Assembly: GCF_030268685.1 (NCBI RefSeq) | Contig: NZ_BSRQ01000001.1 | Span: 62,001 to 126,000, forward strand | DNA: 64,000 bases | DNA from: Microtetraspora sp. NBRC 13810 | GTDB taxonomy: Bacteria > Actinomycetota > Actinomycetes > Streptosporangiales > Streptosporangiaceae | Direction: 5' to 3' | Shown here: in pieces, positions 62,644 through 64,000 of the stretch | How positions within the stretch are numbered: the first letter of the stretch is position 1 | Layout: each line of letters begins with the position of its first letter | Notes under the pieces: model-generated | Seen by the model: the letters and a program-made list of their open reading frames with translations, nothing else | Database searches by the model: none | Told to the model about the DNA's origin: nothing | Position numbers and translations under genes: made by a program

Positions 62644-63135
62644 TCAGAAGCCGAGGTCGAGCACCCGCCACCTGTCGCAGTTGCGGGTGCGCGAGCTGTC
62701 CTCGCGGACCTCGCAGACCCGCAGGGCGGCGGCCAGCACGTCCTCCCTGTCCCAGGAGAACGAGCGGGAGTCGCCGTCGCAGGCCCGGTAGCGCCGGACC
62801 GTCCGCCAGTCGTCCTCGTCGTCGTCGATGTGCACCACGCGGAACTCGACCTGGGCGCACTGCCGGTCGCGGGAGGTGCGGTCGCTGAGCCGGCCGGACA
62901 CCTCCAGGGTGTTGGCCTCCTCGTCGCCTTCCAGCACGAGCTCTCCGCGGGCCTGGGCCCGCCCGCCGTCACGGGAGCTGTAGCGCCCCCAGGTGTCCTC
63001 GAAGTCGGCGGCGCTCCGCAGCGCCGTACCGGCCGCCGGGGCGGCGGACGTCGCGGCCAGTGCCGTGGGGGCCATGGCCAGGGTGAGCGCCCCCGTCGCC
63101 ACCAGCGCCGCGGTGATGTGCAGCATGCGTTTCAT
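62644..63135 (-). CDS. Secreted protein of unknown function
   Basis: 163 aa with a Sec signal peptide, KRMLHITAALVATGALTLAM, and a probable cleavage after TALA. The mature part is about 130 residues, rich in Asp and Arg, with two spaced Cys pairs (RQCAQVEF, RACDGDS, RVCEVRED, RNCDRW) that may form disulfides, and alternating beta-like segments. It resembles a small beta-sandwich, but I recognise no family. ATG at 63133-63135 behind GGAGAGG. Monocistronic by position. Confidence 0.75.
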   Translation of the reverse strand: MKRMLHITAALVATGALTLAMAPTALAATSAAPAAGTALRSAADFEDTWGRYSSRDGGRAQARGELVLEGDEEANTLEVSGRLSDRTSRDRQCAQVEFRVVHIDDDEDDWRTVRRYRACDGDSRSFSWDREDVLAAALRVCEVREDSSRTRNCDRWRVLDLGF

Positions 63136-63236
63136 CGGCTTCCCTCTCCTTTTTCGCATCCACAAGAGATGCTCGGCGGAGTGGAAGCCGGGCACATGAG
63201 TAGCCCCGTACTCAGATACCTATATGTCGGGACCTG

Positions 63237-63596
63237 TCAGCGGCGGCGGCGACGCCACAGCATGACGGCGGCGCCCACCATGAGCACGGCGCCCACGCCG
63301 ATCAGCACGGGCGCGAGATCGCGCGCCGGGTCCCTGAAGCGGTCGGCGTCGTTCCACGCGTCGTCGGGCGCGGAGTCGTACACGGCCGGCTTGGGCGCGC
63401 CCACGCCCACCACGTCGGCCACCGTCTCACTCACCGACAGGCAGAGCTGCTCGGCGTTGGCCCTGACCTTGGCCACGCCACGCTGGGCGACCCGCTTGGG
63501 GCTGACCCGGTCGGCGATGGCGTCGACCGTACGGGCGAGCTCCGCGCGGGTGCGCTCGATACGGCGCTCCAGCTCATCGGGGTCGGTGTCCGCCAT
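63237..63596 (-). CDS. DUF3618 domain protein
   Basis: 119 aa. The N-terminal DUF3618 stretch is DPDELERRIERTRAELARTVDAIADRVSPKRVAQRG, an amphipathic helical region cited in parts. A single membrane helix near the C-terminus (LAPVLIGVGAVLMVGAAVMLW) ends RRRRR. Such proteins are abundant in actinomycetes and have no defined role. ATG behind GAGGAGAGG. Divergent from bcp. Confidence 0.85.
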   Translation of the reverse strand: MADTDPDELERRIERTRAELARTVDAIADRVSPKRVAQRGVAKVRANAEQLCLSVSETVADVVGVGAPKPAVYDSAPDDAWNDADRFRDPARDLAPVLIGVGAVLMVGAAVMLWRRRRR

Positions 63597-63722
63597 ACCT
63601 CTCCTCTCGTCGCCCCTTGACATCGATCAGTCTGTCAGGTGACGGCACCACCCGGCACGCTGGGCGGGCCGGTAAGTTGATCCGGGAAACACCTTCCCGG
63701 CAGGCCCCTTCAAGGAGGACTC

Positions 63723-64000
63723 GTGGCCGACACCACCGTGACCAGACTCGAACACGGCGATCCCGCACCGGAATTCTCCCTTCCCACCGCCGACGGCGGC
63801 ACCGTCTCCCTCGCGGACCACCGTGGCAAGCGGGTCATCCTCTACTTCTACCCCGCCGCGATGACCCCTGGCTGCACCAAGCAGGCATGTGACTTCCGCG
63901 ACAATCTCGGCCGGCTGACCGCCGAGGGCTACGTGGTGCTGGGCGTCTCCAAGGACAAGCCCGCCAAGCTGGCGAAGTTCGCCGAGCACGACGGGCTGAC
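63723..64000 (+). CDS. bcp: Bcp-type thioredoxin-dependent peroxiredoxin (5' part)
   Basis: First 92 codons of a peroxiredoxin that reduces hydroperoxides using thioredoxin; the gene runs off the window. It starts at GTG with GGAGGA 6 bp upstream. DPAPEFSLPTADGGTVSLADHRGKRVILYFYP in parts precedes the peroxidatic Cys in MTPGCTKQACDFRDN, where the second Cys five residues later is the resolving one in the BCP subgroup. Confidence 0.95.
   Translation, partial: MADTTVTRLEHGDPAPEFSLPTADGGTVSLADHRGKRVILYFYPAAMTPGCTKQACDFRDNLGRLTAEGYVVLGVSKDKPAKLAKFAEHDGL

Overview
This 64 kb window is chromosomal DNA from a high-GC actinomycete. The family is most likely Streptosporangiaceae or a relative, with Streptomyces as a more distant comparison. 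The evidence is GC-rich codon use, very frequent GTG starts with GTGA/ATGA start-stop overlaps, conservon (cvn) operons, the amtB-glnB-glnD group near ffh, and the rpsP-KH-rimM-trmD-rplS-lepB housekeeping order. The genus cannot be fixed by reading alone. No rRNA, tRNA, CRISPR array, transposase or prophage gene was seen.

Layout. 0-6 kb, minus strand: the translation and secretion block ffh, rpsP, a KH RNA-binding protein, rimM, trmD, rplS and two type I signal peptidases. 6-23 kb: two complete conservons (cvnA-B-C-D, a receptor-like kinase/roadblock/DUF742/small-GTPase system) and a third, partial one (cvnB and cvnD only). Between the first and the partial conservon sits an SsuABC/TauABC-type importer with a flavin monooxygenase. 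23-28.6 kb: glnD, glnB, amtB (nitrogen sensing) and a group 2 sigma factor. 28.7-32.4 kb: a histidine-degradation operon (hutI, hutF and an M20 amidohydrolase). 32.4-37.3 kb: a PadR-controlled drug-efflux-type ABC transporter, an RpiR regulator, and a 1.3 kb gene-free region packed with degenerate repeats. 37.3-40.2 kb: an ABC exporter and an AbiEii-like nucleotidyltransferase with a small partner. 40.3-48.6 kb: a three-gene sugar-type catabolic operon, a MarR/AmiC-like/permease/acetamidase amide-use cluster, and a LacI regulator. 49.5-54.8 kb: a FadR-type regulator divergent from a gamma-glutamylation pathway (glutamine synthetase-like ligase, aldehyde dehydrogenase, SDR, gamma-glutamyl hydrolase). 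54.8-59.6 kb: a decayed membrane/EEP-phosphatase gene, then a tandem glycine riboswitch driving gcvT-gcvH, followed by sdaA. 59.7-64 kb: a GT-C-like membrane protein, AmaP and DUF6286 proteins, a secreted protein, a DUF3618 protein and the start of a Bcp peroxiredoxin.

How it fits together. Much of the accessory content concerns nitrogen: ammonium transport and PII signalling, histidine, amides, amines through gamma-glutamyl intermediates, and glycine/serine. Three regulatory links can be read from DNA. A TTGAATGGGG-YY-ATTCA element is shared by the hut promoter and the RpiR upstream region. A GGAAA(G/A)CGCTTTCC operator is shared by the sugar operon and lacI. A glycine riboswitch precedes gcvT. 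The most unusual points are the partial conservon, which keeps only the last codons of cvnC as a 12-residue mini-gene overlapping cvnD, the 20-copy DPF repeat in the second CvnA, and the repeat-rich gene desert at 36.3-37.1 kb.
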